DNA of 64,000 nucleotides from Stutzerimonas stutzeri (GCA_002345575.1 DDVX01000006.1:248001-312000); one strand, 5' to 3'. Counted from the stretch's first letter, positions 17,556-26,870 are shown. Numbers and translations are program-made. Notes: a model not told the origin generated them from the letters alone.

Positions 17556-18149
17556 TTATTGCGCCTGCCCGAGCAGCTCTGCAATGCGTTGACGGTCACC
17601 GGCAAAGCTGCCCTGAGCCTCGACCCGCACCGTCTCATAGCGCTTAAGGTCACGCTGCAGGCTGGCCTGCTCCTGCTCAAGATTGGCAATCTGCGCCAGC
17701 AGGTTTTCAGGAACACTCCGCCCGGCTCGCTCGTGATTGGCGGCCTGCTTCTGCAGATTGTCCTGCTGGTTACGCAACGCTTGCAGATTGCCCTGGGTCA
17801 GGCCAATCACGCTGTCCAGCTCGGCAAGCCGCCGCGCTTCGGCCCGCTCCACGTCTTCGACACTCGCGTACAGACGCAGCAGTTTCGCATCGGTAGCCGC
17901 ACGCACCTTGTCGGCCCGCAACCGCTCAAACTCCTCAGCGCTGGGTGCCGGCGGGATTTCACGGACGACACGGCCCTGCTCGTTGAGCACTTGGTAGCCA
18001 CGACCGATGTGCTGCGGCGGAACGCCGTGGCGGTCGAGAACGACCACCCCGCGATCATCCACATAGCGGTAGAGTTCGACAGCCTGGGCCAGCACCGGAA
18101 CCAGTAGGCCCAGCAGCAATATCGCGCGAATGACTGGCGGTGTACGCAT
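17556..18149 (-). CDS. DUF4124-type periplasmic protein with coiled coil
   Basis: A 197-aa protein with an N-terminal signal peptide (hydrophobic AILLLGLLVPVLAQA). It continues into ELYRYVDDRGVVVLDRHGVP, the DUF4124 motif common in gammaproteobacterial exported proteins. The remainder is rich in Glu, Gln, Leu and Arg and reads as a long coiled coil. Function unknown. It begins 17 nt after the pyrE stop on the same strand, so it is probably cotranscribed with pyrE. Confidence 0.75.
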   Translation of the reverse strand: MRTPPVIRAILLLGLLVPVLAQAVELYRYVDDRGVVVLDRHGVPPQHIGRGYQVLNEQGRVVREIPPAPSAEEFERLRADKVRAATDAKLLRLYASVEDVERAEARRLAELDSVIGLTQGNLQALRNQQDNLQKQAANHERAGRSVPENLLAQIANLEQEQASLQRDLKRYETVRVEAQGSFAGDRQRIAELLGQAQ

Positions 18150-18166
18150 GCCGAAACTCCAGAGGG

Positions 18167-18808
18167 TCAGATCCCGTATCGCTCGCGGTAGGCCTGCACG
18201 GCAGGCAGGTGCTGCTTCAGCTGAGCGTCATCGGCCAGATACTCCAGCACTTGCGCCAAGGAAACAATACTGATTACTGGCATTTGATAATCACGCTCCA
18301 CTTCCTGGATCGCCGACAGCTCCCCCTGCCCCCGCTCCTGCCGGTCGAGGGCGATCAGCACCCCAGCGGCCTGAGCATTCTGGGCCTGGATGATCTGCAT
18401 CACTTCCCTAATGGCGGTGCCGGCGGTGATCACGTCATCGACGATCAACACCCGCCCGGTCAGCGGTGAGCCCACCAGGGTGCCTCCTTCGCCGTGATTC
18501 TTGGCTTCCTTGCGGTTGAAGCACCAGGGCAGGTCGCGCTGGTGATGTTCGGCCAGCGAGATCGCCGTCGCCGCCGCCAGCGGAATGCCTTTATAGGCCG
18601 GGCCGAAAACCACATCGAAATCGATACCGCTATCGACGATGGCTGCCGCATAGAAACGCCCCAACTGGGCCAAAGCCGAACCGCTATTGAACAGGCCAGC
18701 ATTGAAGAAATAGGGGCTGGTGCGCCCCGACTTCAGAGTGAACTCACCGAAGCGCAGAACCCCGCGCTCGATGGCGAAGCGGATGAACTCGCGCTGATAC
18801 GCCTGCAT
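18167..18808 (-). CDS. pyrE: Orotate phosphoribosyltransferase PyrE
   Basis: A 213-aa cytosolic enzyme of pyrimidine synthesis that joins orotate to PRPP to give OMP. The PRPP-binding motif VLIVDDVITAGTAIRE is intact, and FTLKSGRTSPYFFNAG and the GPAYKGIPLA loop are present. The length is normal for the Pseudomonas enzyme. It is divergent from crc with only 84 bp between the starts, the same arrangement as in P. aeruginosa. Confidence 0.96.
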   Translation of the reverse strand: MQAYQREFIRFAIERGVLRFGEFTLKSGRTSPYFFNAGLFNSGSALAQLGRFYAAAIVDSGIDFDVVFGPAYKGIPLAAATAISLAEHHQRDLPWCFNRKEAKNHGEGGTLVGSPLTGRVLIVDDVITAGTAIREVMQIIQAQNAQAAGVLIALDRQERGQGELSAIQEVERDYQMPVISIVSLAQVLEYLADDAQLKQHLPAVQAYRERYGI

Positions 18809-18892
18809 GAAAGAAATTCCCGGAAGACACTGATTTCGCTAATTGCGAGGAGCTTGGGTTATCATACACACACGAGTTTTCAGGGGCCATTT

Positions 18893-19672
18893 ATGCGGAT
18901 TATCAGCGTCAACGTGAATGGTATTCAGGCGGCAGCACAGCGGGGTCTACTCAGCTGGCTGCAAGCTCAGAATGCCGATGTCATCTGCCTGCAGGATACC
19001 CGCGCCTCCGTAGTAGAACTTGACGATCCTGCTTATCAGCTCGACGGCTACTTTCTTTATGCCTGCGATGCTGAAATCCCCGAGCAGGGTGGCGTTGCGC
19101 TGTACTCCCGACTGCAGCCGAAAGCCATCATCATGGGCTTAGGTTTCGAAACAGCCGACCGCTATGGCCGCTACCTGCAGGCCGATTTCGATAAGGTCAG
19201 CATAGCCAGCCTGCTACTGCCTACAGGCCGCGGTGGTGATGAGGATCTGAACCAGAAATTCAAGTTCATGGACGACTTCGCCCACTACCTCGACAAGCAG
19301 CGTCGCAAGCGCCGCGAATATCTGTATTGCGGCTCGCTGCATGTCGCGCACCAGAAACTGGACGTGAAGAACTGGCGCGACTGCCAGCAGGATGTAGGCT
19401 TCCTAGCGCCAGAGCGTGCCTGGCTCGACGAGATTTTCGGCAACATGGGTTATATCGATGCCCTGCGGGAAGTCAGTCGCGAAGGCGATCTGTACAGCTG
19501 GTGGCCCGACACCGAACAGGCGCAGATGCTTAACCTGGGCTGGCGCTTCGACTACCAGATCCTCACTTCCGGCATGCGCCGCTTCGTGCGCAACGCACGA
19601 CTGCCGCGTCAGCCACGCTTTTCCCAGCATGCCTCGCTAATTGTGGACTATGACTGGACGCTGAGCCTCTAG
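18893..19672 (+). CDS. crc: Catabolite repression control protein Crc
   Basis: The ATG at 18893 gives the standard 259-aa Crc (MRIISVNVNGIQAAAQRGLL to VDYDWTLSL). It has the exonuclease III/endonuclease-phosphatase fold, but in Pseudomonas it acts with Hfq as a translational repressor of catabolic mRNAs. Many catabolic genes in this window (spu, agu, kauB, gabD, gcdH) are of the kind Crc-Hfq represses. A much longer open frame starting at 18494 runs through pyrE and is rejected. Confidence 0.96.
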   Translation: MRIISVNVNGIQAAAQRGLLSWLQAQNADVICLQDTRASVVELDDPAYQLDGYFLYACDAEIPEQGGVALYSRLQPKAIIMGLGFETADRYGRYLQADFDKVSIASLLLPTGRGGDEDLNQKFKFMDDFAHYLDKQRRKRREYLYCGSLHVAHQKLDVKNWRDCQQDVGFLAPERAWLDEIFGNMGYIDALREVSREGDLYSWWPDTEQAQMLNLGWRFDYQILTSGMRRFVRNARLPRQPRFSQHASLIVDYDWTLSL

Positions 19673-19701
19673 CAGGCGGTTTCAACAGCCTGCTAGGTGT
19701 C

Positions 19702-20070
19702 CTACTTGACGATCCGCCAGCACAACGGATAGCGATAAGGATGGCCCTCGTTGGCGCGAATGCCAGCGATCACCACCAGCACCAGCGCCACCACACTGAC
19801 CAGCACCATCAGCGGAAAGCCGATGAGAATCCAGGCAAGCACACCGCAGATCATCAGCAGGATGCTGAAGGTGATCTGGAAGTTGAGCGCCTCCTTGCCC
19901 TGCTCGTCGATGAAGGGGTCCATGTCCTTCTTCAGCTGCCAGATGATCAGCGGCCCCAACACGTTGCCAATCATTGGCACCACGAACCAGCAGAACGCCG
20001 AGTAGTGGCAGAGCATGGCCCAGCGTCGCACTTGGGACGAAGGCTGTGGAACCGGCAGCTGATCAGTCAT
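19702..20070 (-). CDS. DUF4870 family small membrane protein
   Basis: A 122-aa protein with three or so hydrophobic segments (FVVPMIGNVLGPLIIWQL, FSILLMICGVLAWILIG, VSVVALVLVVIAGI) and the characteristic DPFIDEQGKEALNFQIT between them. This is the DUF4870 (Tic20-like) family, of unknown function. It lies 14 bp after the rph stop on the same strand, so it is likely cotranscribed with rph, as in other pseudomonads. Confidence 0.85.
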   Translation of the reverse strand: MTDQLPVPQPSSQVRRWAMLCHYSAFCWFVVPMIGNVLGPLIIWQLKKDMDPFIDEQGKEALNFQITFSILLMICGVLAWILIGFPLMVLVSVVALVLVVIAGIRANEGHPYRYPLCWRIVK

Positions 20071-20084
20071 GGTCGTCTCCCCTT

Positions 20085-20807
20085 TCAGTCGGCGAGTGCA
20101 GCCTGCTGCAGGGCGAACAACTCTTGCATCCCGGCTTGTGCCAGCGCCAGCATGGCGTTGAGCTCTTCAGGCTGGAACGGCGCGCCTTCGGCAGTGCCCT
20201 GCACTTCGATGAAGCCACCGGCGTCGGTCATCACAACGTTGAGATCGGTTTCGGCGGAGGAATCTTCCAGGTAATCCAGATCCAGCACGGCCTCACCCTG
20301 GTACATGCCCACGGAAACGGCGGCAACCATCTGCTTGAGCGGGTTGCCGCCCTTCAGCGCACCACGCTTTTTCAGCATGGCCAGTGCATCCACCAGCGCT
20401 ACCATGGCCCCGGTGATGGAGGCGGTACGGGTTCCGCCATCGGCCTGAATCACGTCGCAATCGATGTAGATGGTGTTCTCGCCCAGCTTGCTCATGTCCA
20501 GTGCCGCGCGCAGCGAGCGACCGATCAGACGCTGGATCTCAAGCGTCCGGCCACCCTGTTTGCCACGGCTGGCCTCGCGCTGGTTTCGCGAGCCGGTGGA
20601 GCGAGGCAGCATGCCGTATTCGGCAGTCAGCCATCCCTGACCCTGACCCTTGAGGAAGCGCGGTACGCCGCTTTCGATACTCGCGGTGCAAATCACCTTG
20701 GTCTCACCGAACTCAACCAGCACCGAACCCTCGGCATGCATGGTGTAATTGCGGGTGATGCGGATCGAACGCAGCTGGTCGGCGGCGCGGCCACTGGGAC
20801 GCTTCAT
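20085..20807 (-). CDS. rph: Ribonuclease PH
   Basis: A 240-aa phosphorolytic exoribonuclease that trims tRNA 3' ends. Conserved elements include MKRPSGRAADQLRSIRITRN at the start, EYGMLPRSTGSRNQREAS, RTLEIQRLIGRSLRAALD, TIYIDCDVIQADGGTRTASI and DLDYLEDSSAETDLNVVMT with the metal-binding aspartates. An AGGAA site precedes the ATG. It diverges from yicC. Confidence 0.96.
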   Translation of the reverse strand: MKRPSGRAADQLRSIRITRNYTMHAEGSVLVEFGETKVICTASIESGVPRFLKGQGQGWLTAEYGMLPRSTGSRNQREASRGKQGGRTLEIQRLIGRSLRAALDMSKLGENTIYIDCDVIQADGGTRTASITGAMVALVDALAMLKKRGALKGGNPLKQMVAAVSVGMYQGEAVLDLDYLEDSSAETDLNVVMTDAGGFIEVQGTAEGAPFQPEELNAMLALAQAGMQELFALQQAALAD

Positions 20808-20979
20808 GGATATTTCCTGTTTCTATGGATTCAAGTGGCGACATTATAGGTGTCTTTGCTGCAGATTTATGCAGCCAGCCGGCTGATCGCACCGGTTATA
20901 GCGACTGAGAGCCGGGGCGTCGCACGCCTTTTTGCTTTACAATCCTCCGCCTTTCGCAATGTCACCGAGAGGTTTCCCG

Positions 20980-21843
20980 ATGATCCATAGCATGACGGCC
21001 TTTGCCCGTGCCGAACAGGCCGGCGCCCACGGCACCCTCAGCTGGGAAATCCGCTCGGTCAATCATCGCTACCTGGAACCGCACCTGCGCCTACCGGACG
21101 CCTTCCGCGACCTCGAAGGCGCGGTGCGCGAAGCCCTGCGCAAGGGTCTGTCACGCGGTAAGGTCGAGTGCACCTTGCGCTTTGCCGAGGATAGCAGCGG
21201 ACGCTTGATGCAGGTCGACAGCCAGCGCGCCAGCCAGCTGATCGCCGCTGCTGAGAGCGTGGCGGTACTGATCAAGCGGCCCGCCCCGCTCAACCCGCTG
21301 GAAGTGCTCGCCTGGCCAGGCGTGCTAGTGGGCGATGCCAGCGATCCGCAGGCCCTCAACAGCGCAGCTCTGACCCTATTCCATGAAACCCTTGCCGAAC
21401 TGAAAAAGGGTCGTCAGCGCGAAGGTGAAGAGCTGGCCCGCCTGATCGCCGAACGCCTCGATGCGATCACTCAGGAGACCGCCACGCTGCGCGAGCAGGT
21501 GCCGCAGATGCTTGCCCTGCAACGGCAGAAACTGCTCGACCGCTGCGCCGAAATGCAGGCCGAACTCGACCCGCAGCGCCTCGAACAGGAAATGGTGCTG
21601 CTGGCGCAAAAAAGCGACGTCGCTGAGGAACTCGACCGACTCGCCACCCATGTCATCGAAGTGCGTCGAGTGCTCAAGTCGGGTGGCGCCGCAGGCCGGC
21701 GGCTGGACTTCCTCATGCAGGAACTCAACCGCGAAGCCAACACACTCGGCTCTAAGGCGTTCGATCCGCGCAGCACCCAGGCGGCAGTCAACCTCAAGGT
21801 TCTGATCGAGCAGATGCGCGAACAGGTGCAGAACATCGAATAA
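20980..21843 (+). CDS. yicC: YicC family endoribonuclease-like protein
   Basis: The ATG at 20980 (MIHSMTAFARAEQAGAHGTL), behind GAGAGG, gives 287 aa, the usual YicC length. The C-terminal DUF1732 segment (LDFLMQELNREANTLGSK) is complete. YicC proteins have been linked to RNA turnover and stress, and recent work assigns RNase activity. It is upstream of gmk as in many proteobacteria. Confidence 0.93.
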   Translation: MIHSMTAFARAEQAGAHGTLSWEIRSVNHRYLEPHLRLPDAFRDLEGAVREALRKGLSRGKVECTLRFAEDSSGRLMQVDSQRASQLIAAAESVAVLIKRPAPLNPLEVLAWPGVLVGDASDPQALNSAALTLFHETLAELKKGRQREGEELARLIAERLDAITQETATLREQVPQMLALQRQKLLDRCAEMQAELDPQRLEQEMVLLAQKSDVAEELDRLATHVIEVRRVLKSGGAAGRRLDFLMQELNREANTLGSKAFDPRSTQAAVNLKVLIEQMREQVQNIE

Positions 21844-21907
21844 CCGGGCACTGCCCGCACTGCCTGACTCGCTCGGGCGCCCAATTATCACGTTTGCAGA
21901 GAACGCC

Positions 21908-22528
21908 ATGTCCGCCACCACCGGTACGCTCTATATCGTTTCCGCGCCTTCCGGGGCCGGCAAGACCAGCCTGGTCAAGGCCCTGCTCGATGCGCAACCT
22001 CAGGTTCGGGTGTCCGTTTCCCACACGACCCGCGCCATCCGCCCGGGCGAAGTGGACGGGGTCAACTACCATTTCGTCAGCCGCGAGTCGTTTCTCGAGC
22101 GTCTTGAACGTAACGAGTTTCTTGAGCATGCCGAAGTCTTCGGCAACCTCTATGGCACCTCCCAGCGCTGGCTCGAGCAGACCCTCGCGGAAGGCTACGA
22201 CCTGATTCTGGAGATCGACTGGCAGGGTGCCCAGCAGGTGCGTCGGCTGATGCCCCAGGCCAAGTCCATCTTCATCCTGCCGCCTAGCGCCGAAGCCCTG
22301 CGGCAGCGCCTGACCCATCGCGGCCAGGACAGCGAGGAGGTGATCGACACACGCATGCGCGAAGCGGTCAGCGAAATGACCCATTACGTCGAATACGACT
22401 ACCTGGTGATCAACGACGACTTCACCCAGGCCCTGGCTGATCTGCAAGCCATCTTCCGCGCCAACCGCCTGCAGCAATCTGCCCAACAGCAGCGTTTCGG
22501 AGCGCTCTTGGAGCAGTTGCTGGCCTGA
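21908..22528 (+). CDS. gmk: Guanylate kinase
   Basis: A 206-aa P-loop kinase that phosphorylates GMP to GDP. It shows SAPSGAGKTSLVKAL (P-loop), SVSHTTRAIRPGEVDGVNYHF (GMP-binding) and LEIDWQGAQQVR. It follows yicC by about 60 bp and precedes rpoZ and spoT, so guanine nucleotide synthesis sits next to (p)ppGpp metabolism. Confidence 0.97.
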   Translation: MSATTGTLYIVSAPSGAGKTSLVKALLDAQPQVRVSVSHTTRAIRPGEVDGVNYHFVSRESFLERLERNEFLEHAEVFGNLYGTSQRWLEQTLAEGYDLILEIDWQGAQQVRRLMPQAKSIFILPPSAEALRQRLTHRGQDSEEVIDTRMREAVSEMTHYVEYDYLVINDDFTQALADLQAIFRANRLQQSAQQQRFGALLEQLLA

Positions 22529-22627
22529 TGGCCGCTTTTATAGCTTCCCTAACTGCTGGTGATTTTTTAGACTATCCCGTCCGCTCGCCCAATTGGGCAC
22601 GCTTTACCGAATCTGATGAGGAACACC

Positions 22628-22891
22628 ATGGCCCGCGTTACCGTTGAAGACTGCCTGGATAACGTAGATAACCGCTTCGAGCTGGTCATGCTCGCCACTA
22701 AGCGTTCGCGCCAACTGGCCACCGGTGGCAAGGAGCCCAAGGTAGCTTGGGAAAACGACAAGCCCACCGTGGTTGCTCTGCGCGAAATCGCCTCTGGTCT
22801 GATTGACTATGACGTCATCGCCCAAGAGGAAATCGTTGACGACGAACCGCTCTTCGCCCAGTACGAGGAAGAGCCCAACGAGGCCATCTGA
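22628..22891 (+). CDS. rpoZ: RNA polymerase omega subunit
   Basis: The ATG at 22628 follows TGATGAGGAACACC and gives the standard 87-aa omega subunit MARVTVEDCLDNVDNRFELV, with ATKRSRQLATGG and KPTVVALREIA. Omega stabilises RNA polymerase assembly and forms part of a ppGpp site, consistent with its position just upstream of spoT. Confidence 0.97.
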   Translation: MARVTVEDCLDNVDNRFELVMLATKRSRQLATGGKEPKVAWENDKPTVVALREIASGLIDYDVIAQEEIVDDEPLFAQYEEEPNEAI

Positions 22892-22948
22892 TCACATGCC
22901 GGGTCGAAGACGAATCGCCGACAAGCGCTGCCGGCAAGGAGTAACACC

Positions 22949-25054
22949 TTGCCAGCCATAGATACGCTTGCCGATCGCCTGTCGACCTATCTCGGCCCGG
23001 ACCAGGTCAATCTGGTCCGTCGCGCCTACTTCTACGCCGAGCAGGCCCACGACGGCCAGCGCCGGCGCAGCGGTGAAGCCTACGTCACCCATCCCCTCGC
23101 GGTAGCCAGCATCCTTGCCGACATGCACATGGACCATCAGAGCCTGATGGCCGCCATGCTGCACGACGTCATCGAGGACACCGGGATTCCCAAGGAAGCG
23201 CTGACTGCGCAGTTCGGCGAAACCGTCGCCGAGTTGGTCGATGGTGTCAGCAAGCTGACCCAGATGAATTTCGAGACCAAGGCCGAGGCCCAGGCCGAGA
23301 ACTTCCAGAAGATGGCCATGGCCATGGCCCGCGATATCCGCGTGATCCTGGTCAAGCTTGCCGACCGCTTGCATAACATGCGCACCCTGGAAGTATTGGC
23401 CGGGGAAAAGCGCCGCCGTATTGCAAAGGAAACCCTGGAGATCTACGCGCCCATCGCCAACCGCCTGGGCATGCAGGCCATGCGCGTGGAGTTCGAGGAC
23501 CTGGGCTTCAAAGCAATGCATCCGATGCGCTCCGAGCGCATCCGCGCCGCTGTGCGCCGGGCGCGCGGCAACCGCAACGAGATCGTCGAGAAGATCGAGC
23601 AGTCGCTGATTCACTGCCTCGAACGTGAAGGCCTCGAAGGCGAGGTCATGGGGCGCGAAAAGCACCTGTTCAGCATCTACAAGAAGATGCGCGGCAAGCG
23701 CAAGGCGTTCAACGAGATCATGGACGTCTATGCCTTCCGCATCGTGGTGGACAAGGTCGACACCTGTTATCGCGTGCTGGGCGCCGTTCACAGCCTGTAC
23801 AAACCGCTGCCTGGCCGCTTCAAGGACTACATCGCAATACCCAAGGCCAACGGCTATCAGTCGCTGCACACTACGCTGTTCGGCATGCATGGCGTGCCTA
23901 TCGAGATCCAGATCCGCACGCGCGAGATGGAGGAGATGGCCAACAATGGTATCGCCGCCCATTGGCTATACAAATCCAGCGACGACTCGTCCAAGGGCAC
24001 CCACGCCCGGGCACGGCAATGGGTCAAGGGCGTGCTGGAAATGCAGCAACGCGCCGGCAACTCCCTGGAGTTCATCGAAAGCGTCAAGATCGACCTGTTC
24101 CCCGACGAGGTCTACGTCTTCACGCCCAAGGGCCGCATCATGGAGCTGCCCAAAGGCTCCACGGCGGTGGATTTCGCCTACGCAGTGCATACCGACGTTG
24201 GCAACACCTGCATCGCCTGCCGGGTCAACCGTCGCCTGGCGCCGCTGTCGCAGGCCCTGGAAAGCGGCTCGACGGTTGAAATCGTTACCGCCCCCGGCGC
24301 ACGTCCGAACCCCGCCTGGCTGAACTTTGTCGTCACCGGCAAGGCCCGCACGCACATCCGCCATGCGCTCAAGCTGCAGCGTCGCTCGGAGTCGATCAAC
24401 CTCGGCGAACGCCTGCTGAACAAGGCGCTCACCGGTTTCGAGACCAGCCTGGAAGCAATCTCGCCCGAGCGCATCAAGGCGGTGCTGGGCGAATACCAAA
24501 TGGAAGTCATCGAGGACCTGCTCGAGGACATCGGCCTGGGCAATCGGATGGCCTATGTCATCGCCCGCCGCCTGCTGGCCAGCAACAATGAAGAGCAGCC
24601 CAACGACGAAGGACCGCTGGCGATCCGCGGCACCGAGGGCCTAGTGCTCAACTACGCCAAATGCTGCACGCCGATCCCGGGCGACCCCATCGTCGGGCAT
24701 CTTTCCGCCGGCAAAGGTATGGTCGTGCACCTGGATACCTGCCGCAATATCAGCGAAGTGCGGCATAACCCGGACAAGTGCATTCAGCTGTCCTGGTCCA
24801 AGGACGTCACCGGCGAATTCAACGTCGAGCTGCGCGTCGAGCTGGAACATCAGCGCGGCCTGATCGCTCTGCTCGCCGGCAGCGTCAACGCAGCCGACGG
24901 CAACATTGAGAAGATCAGCATGGACGAGCGCGACGGCCGTATCAGCGTGGTTCAGCTGGTGGTCAGCGTTCAGGACCGCGTCCACTTGGCTAACGTCATC
25001 AAGAAGCTGCGCACGATCCAGGGCGTGATAAGGATTACGCGCGTCAAGGCCTAA
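22949..25054 (+). CDS. spoT: Bifunctional (p)ppGpp synthetase/hydrolase SpoT
   Basis: A 701-aa RelA/SpoT homologue. The N-terminal HD hydrolase has the catalytic pair His72-Asp73 in MLHDVIEDT. The synthetase-type domain follows (YKKMRGKRKAFNEIMDVYAF, KANGYQSLHT), then TGS (DLFPDEVYVFTPKGRIMELP) and a C-terminal ACT domain. It degrades and may make (p)ppGpp in response to starvation. No ATG exists at the start: translation appears to begin at a TTG at 22949, 7 bases after an AAGGAG site. The first residues agree with other Pseudomonas SpoT proteins. Confidence 0.96.
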   Translation: MPAIDTLADRLSTYLGPDQVNLVRRAYFYAEQAHDGQRRRSGEAYVTHPLAVASILADMHMDHQSLMAAMLHDVIEDTGIPKEALTAQFGETVAELVDGVSKLTQMNFETKAEAQAENFQKMAMAMARDIRVILVKLADRLHNMRTLEVLAGEKRRRIAKETLEIYAPIANRLGMQAMRVEFEDLGFKAMHPMRSERIRAAVRRARGNRNEIVEKIEQSLIHCLEREGLEGEVMGREKHLFSIYKKMRGKRKAFNEIMDVYAFRIVVDKVDTCYRVLGAVHSLYKPLPGRFKDYIAIPKANGYQSLHTTLFGMHGVPIEIQIRTREMEEMANNGIAAHWLYKSSDDSSKGTHARARQWVKGVLEMQQRAGNSLEFIESVKIDLFPDEVYVFTPKGRIMELPKGSTAVDFAYAVHTDVGNTCIACRVNRRLAPLSQALESGSTVEIVTAPGARPNPAWLNFVVTGKARTHIRHALKLQRRSESINLGERLLNKALTGFETSLEAISPERIKAVLGEYQMEVIEDLLEDIGLGNRMAYVIARRLLASNNEEQPNDEGPLAIRGTEGLVLNYAKCCTPIPGDPIVGHLSAGKGMVVHLDTCRNISEVRHNPDKCIQLSWSKDVTGEFNVELRVELEHQRGLIALLAGSVNAADGNIEKISMDERDGRISVVQLVVSVQDRVHLANVIKKLRTIQGVIRITRVKA

Positions 25055-25152
25055 CGGGAAAGGGTGGTCACGCCCCCCTGGCTTCGTCTAGCATCCGGCC
25101 TTCATTTCAGCTCTGGCTTGCCATCCAAGCCCCGAACCTATGAGATCCTGCC

Positions 25153-25533
25153 ATGACCCGTACCGTGATCAACTCCGATAAAGCCCCTGCCGCTATCGGC
25201 CCTTACTCCCAGGCCATCAAGGCCGGCAATACGGTTTACATGTCCGGGCAGATTCCGCTGGACCCCAAGAGCATGGAGCTGGTTGAAGGCTTCGAAGCGC
25301 AGACCGTACAGGTCTTCGAGAACCTCAAGGCCGTCGCCGAAGCTGCAGGCGGTTCGCTCGCCGATATCGTCAAGCTGAATATCTTCCTCACCGATCTGGG
25401 CAACTTCGCCGCCGTCAATGAGGTTATGACCCGCTACTTCCAAGAGCCCTTCCCAGCCCGTGCTGCCATCGGCATCACCGCTCTGCCTCGCGGCGCACAG
25501 GTGGAAATGGACGCGGTAATGGTGGTCGACTGA
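25153..25533 (+). CDS. ridA: RidA family reactive imine deaminase
   Basis: A 126-aa RidA/YjgF protein. Visible are APAAIGPYSQAIKAGNTVYMSG, GGSLADIVKLNIFLTDL and the RAAIGITALPRGAQVEMDA block with the arginine that binds the substrate carboxylate. RidA hydrolyses reactive enamines and imines released by PLP enzymes such as threonine dehydratase. It follows spoT, as in P. aeruginosa. Confidence 0.94.
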   Translation: MTRTVINSDKAPAAIGPYSQAIKAGNTVYMSGQIPLDPKSMELVEGFEAQTVQVFENLKAVAEAAGGSLADIVKLNIFLTDLGNFAAVNEVMTRYFQEPFPARAAIGITALPRGAQVEMDAVMVVD

Positions 25534-25544
25534 GCCGCCACGCC

Positions 25545-26120
25545 TCAACGTATCTCTATCTCCACCCGGCGATTACGCACCTCCGGCGTAGCGTCCGGCG
25601 TCATGACCAGCAGGTCCAGCTCGCCCAGTGAGCGGACCTGCACCCTTGCCTTCAATCCATACGTCTGGAGCCGCTCAACGACTGTCTGAGCACGCTGCAG
25701 ACCTATCCTGAGATTGGCCTCTCTGGGGCCAAGGGTATCGGTATGGCCAGTAACGACCACCAGCGGATGCTCGCGCTGGCGCATCGCATGTAGCACCTGG
25801 CCTAACACATCATCAGCGAAGACACCCAACTGCCCATCAGGGCCCAGGCGCACCACAAAGCGTTCCGCCGGCACCGGCTGAACCGCCAGCGCCCCAGCGA
25901 AGTCATGCCGCAGCTGCCAGTTACCCGGCGCGAAGGACGAAGCGCCAGCCGACAGCGGCATCGCCAAGCCGGCTTGCTGTAACGTTCGGCTGTGCTGGCC
26001 GCCCAGTATCGTTACCCCGCCCTGGCCTCCGGCCGGATGCTCCAGCAGCGCCACATAGGATCGCTGGACGCAGCCCGACAGCGTCATGGCCAACAGCACG
26101 AACGCGACTGCCCGCCTCAC
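25545..26120 (-). CDS. OmpA-like outer membrane lipoprotein
   Basis: A 191-aa protein with a lipoprotein signal (VLLAMTLSGC, lipidated Cys about residue 17). Its C-terminal region has peptidoglycan-binding OmpA character: VTGHTDTLGPREANLRIGLQRAQTV and PEVRNRRVEIEI. It should be anchored in the outer membrane and touch peptidoglycan. It overlaps the upstream FecR-like gene by 4 bases (ATGA), so the pair is translationally coupled. Pairing of FecR and OmpA-like proteins occurs in signalling or surface systems, but the function here is unknown. Confidence 0.82.
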   Translation of the reverse strand: MRRAVAFVLLAMTLSGCVQRSYVALLEHPAGGQGGVTILGGQHSRTLQQAGLAMPLSAGASSFAPGNWQLRHDFAGALAVQPVPAERFVVRLGPDGQLGVFADDVLGQVLHAMRQREHPLVVVTGHTDTLGPREANLRIGLQRAQTVVERLQTYGLKARVQVRSLGELDLLVMTPDATPEVRNRRVEIEIR

Positions 26121-26575
26121 CGGACCACCTTCAGCAATGCGTGGCCGGCGTGAAGTTGTACGCGCCCGTCAGGCGTCTCCAGGCTGATCGCATCGGGATC
26201 GAGCCGGGCGATGGCGCCGCTCATGACGCTCAGCGTGCCCCGCTGAAAATGCGCCTCCAGGGCGAAGGTTGTACTGGCAGGCATGAAGCGATAGCGCGTC
26301 AATTGCAGCTCGCTGTCCGGCCCGAAGGACATGGCCGTACCGTCCTCGAAGATCACTGCCAGGCCGCCCTTGGCGCCAGTGTGCAGCGTCATGCCCTCGA
26401 TCACCGCCTGCCCGGGCAGCGCCACACTGGTGAAACCCCGGCTGGTTACGAAAGCCTCGCCGGTGACGCGGGCTACATGGCCCGCTGGTTCCGGCAATGG
26501 CTCTGCCATGAGCGCTACTGGCCACAGACAGAGCCCTGCGAGCGTCAAATGAAACAGGTCACGCAAACAGGCCAT
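26117..26575 (-). CDS. FecR-domain exported protein
   Basis: The start is taken at the ATG at 26575 behind GGGAGTGCCGG, giving a 152-aa protein with a signal peptide (LTLAGLCLWPVALMA). The mature part has the FecR pattern: an RVTGEAFVTSRG segment, VIEGMTLHTGAKGGLAVIF, then EDGTAMSFGPDSEL and SLETPDGRVQL. Such periplasmic FecR domains are found in stand-alone proteins as well as anti-sigma factors. There is no membrane anti-sigma part here and no sigma factor gene nearby. It is cotranscribed with the OmpA-like gene. Confidence 0.78.
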   Translation of the reverse strand: MACLRDLFHLTLAGLCLWPVALMAEPLPEPAGHVARVTGEAFVTSRGFTSVALPGQAVIEGMTLHTGAKGGLAVIFEDGTAMSFGPDSELQLTRYRFMPASTTFALEAHFQRGTLSVMSGAIARLDPDAISLETPDGRVQLHAGHALLKVVR

Positions 26576-26814
26576 CCGGCACTCCCAAAATGACTCTTCT
26601 GACCGCCTCTCCAAAAGCGTACTCGATGTGACGTTCGTCTAAAAAAAGCCGCCATTCGTCGTATCGCGACTTACTACCAGCGCCTTGCCGTATCCTCGTC
26701 CACGGTCGGTTCCCTGCTATCCGACCAGCGGTCGGCTGCAGAATTCACTCGCATGAGCCGCGCCGCCAGCGCCTGCCTTGGTGCCTTGCCGGCTACACGC
26801 CCGGAAACTGTGGT

Positions 26815-26835
26815 CCGCCCGTGGGCGGTTGTTTT
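26815..26835 (+). terminator. Possible short terminator or attenuator upstream of the ftsH-like gene
   Basis: CCGCCCGTGGGCGG followed by TTGTTTT forms a 6-bp G/C stem with a two-base loop and a T-rich tail, 36 bases before the ATG at 26871. No plus-strand gene ends just upstream, so it could act as an attenuator. The stem is short. Confidence 0.3.
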
Positions 26836-26870
26836 ATGACACCTCGGGCCTCGCCCCGCCTGGATGTGAA

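Noticed and set aside
18494..18892. N-terminal extension of the crc frame into pyrE
   Set aside because: It overlaps pyrE. The ATG at 18893 gives exactly the known Crc N-terminus and length.
22892..23962. 356-codon frame antisense to spoT
   Set aside because: It lies entirely opposite conserved SpoT domains and shows the Val/Ala/Leu/His-rich composition typical of antisense shadows.
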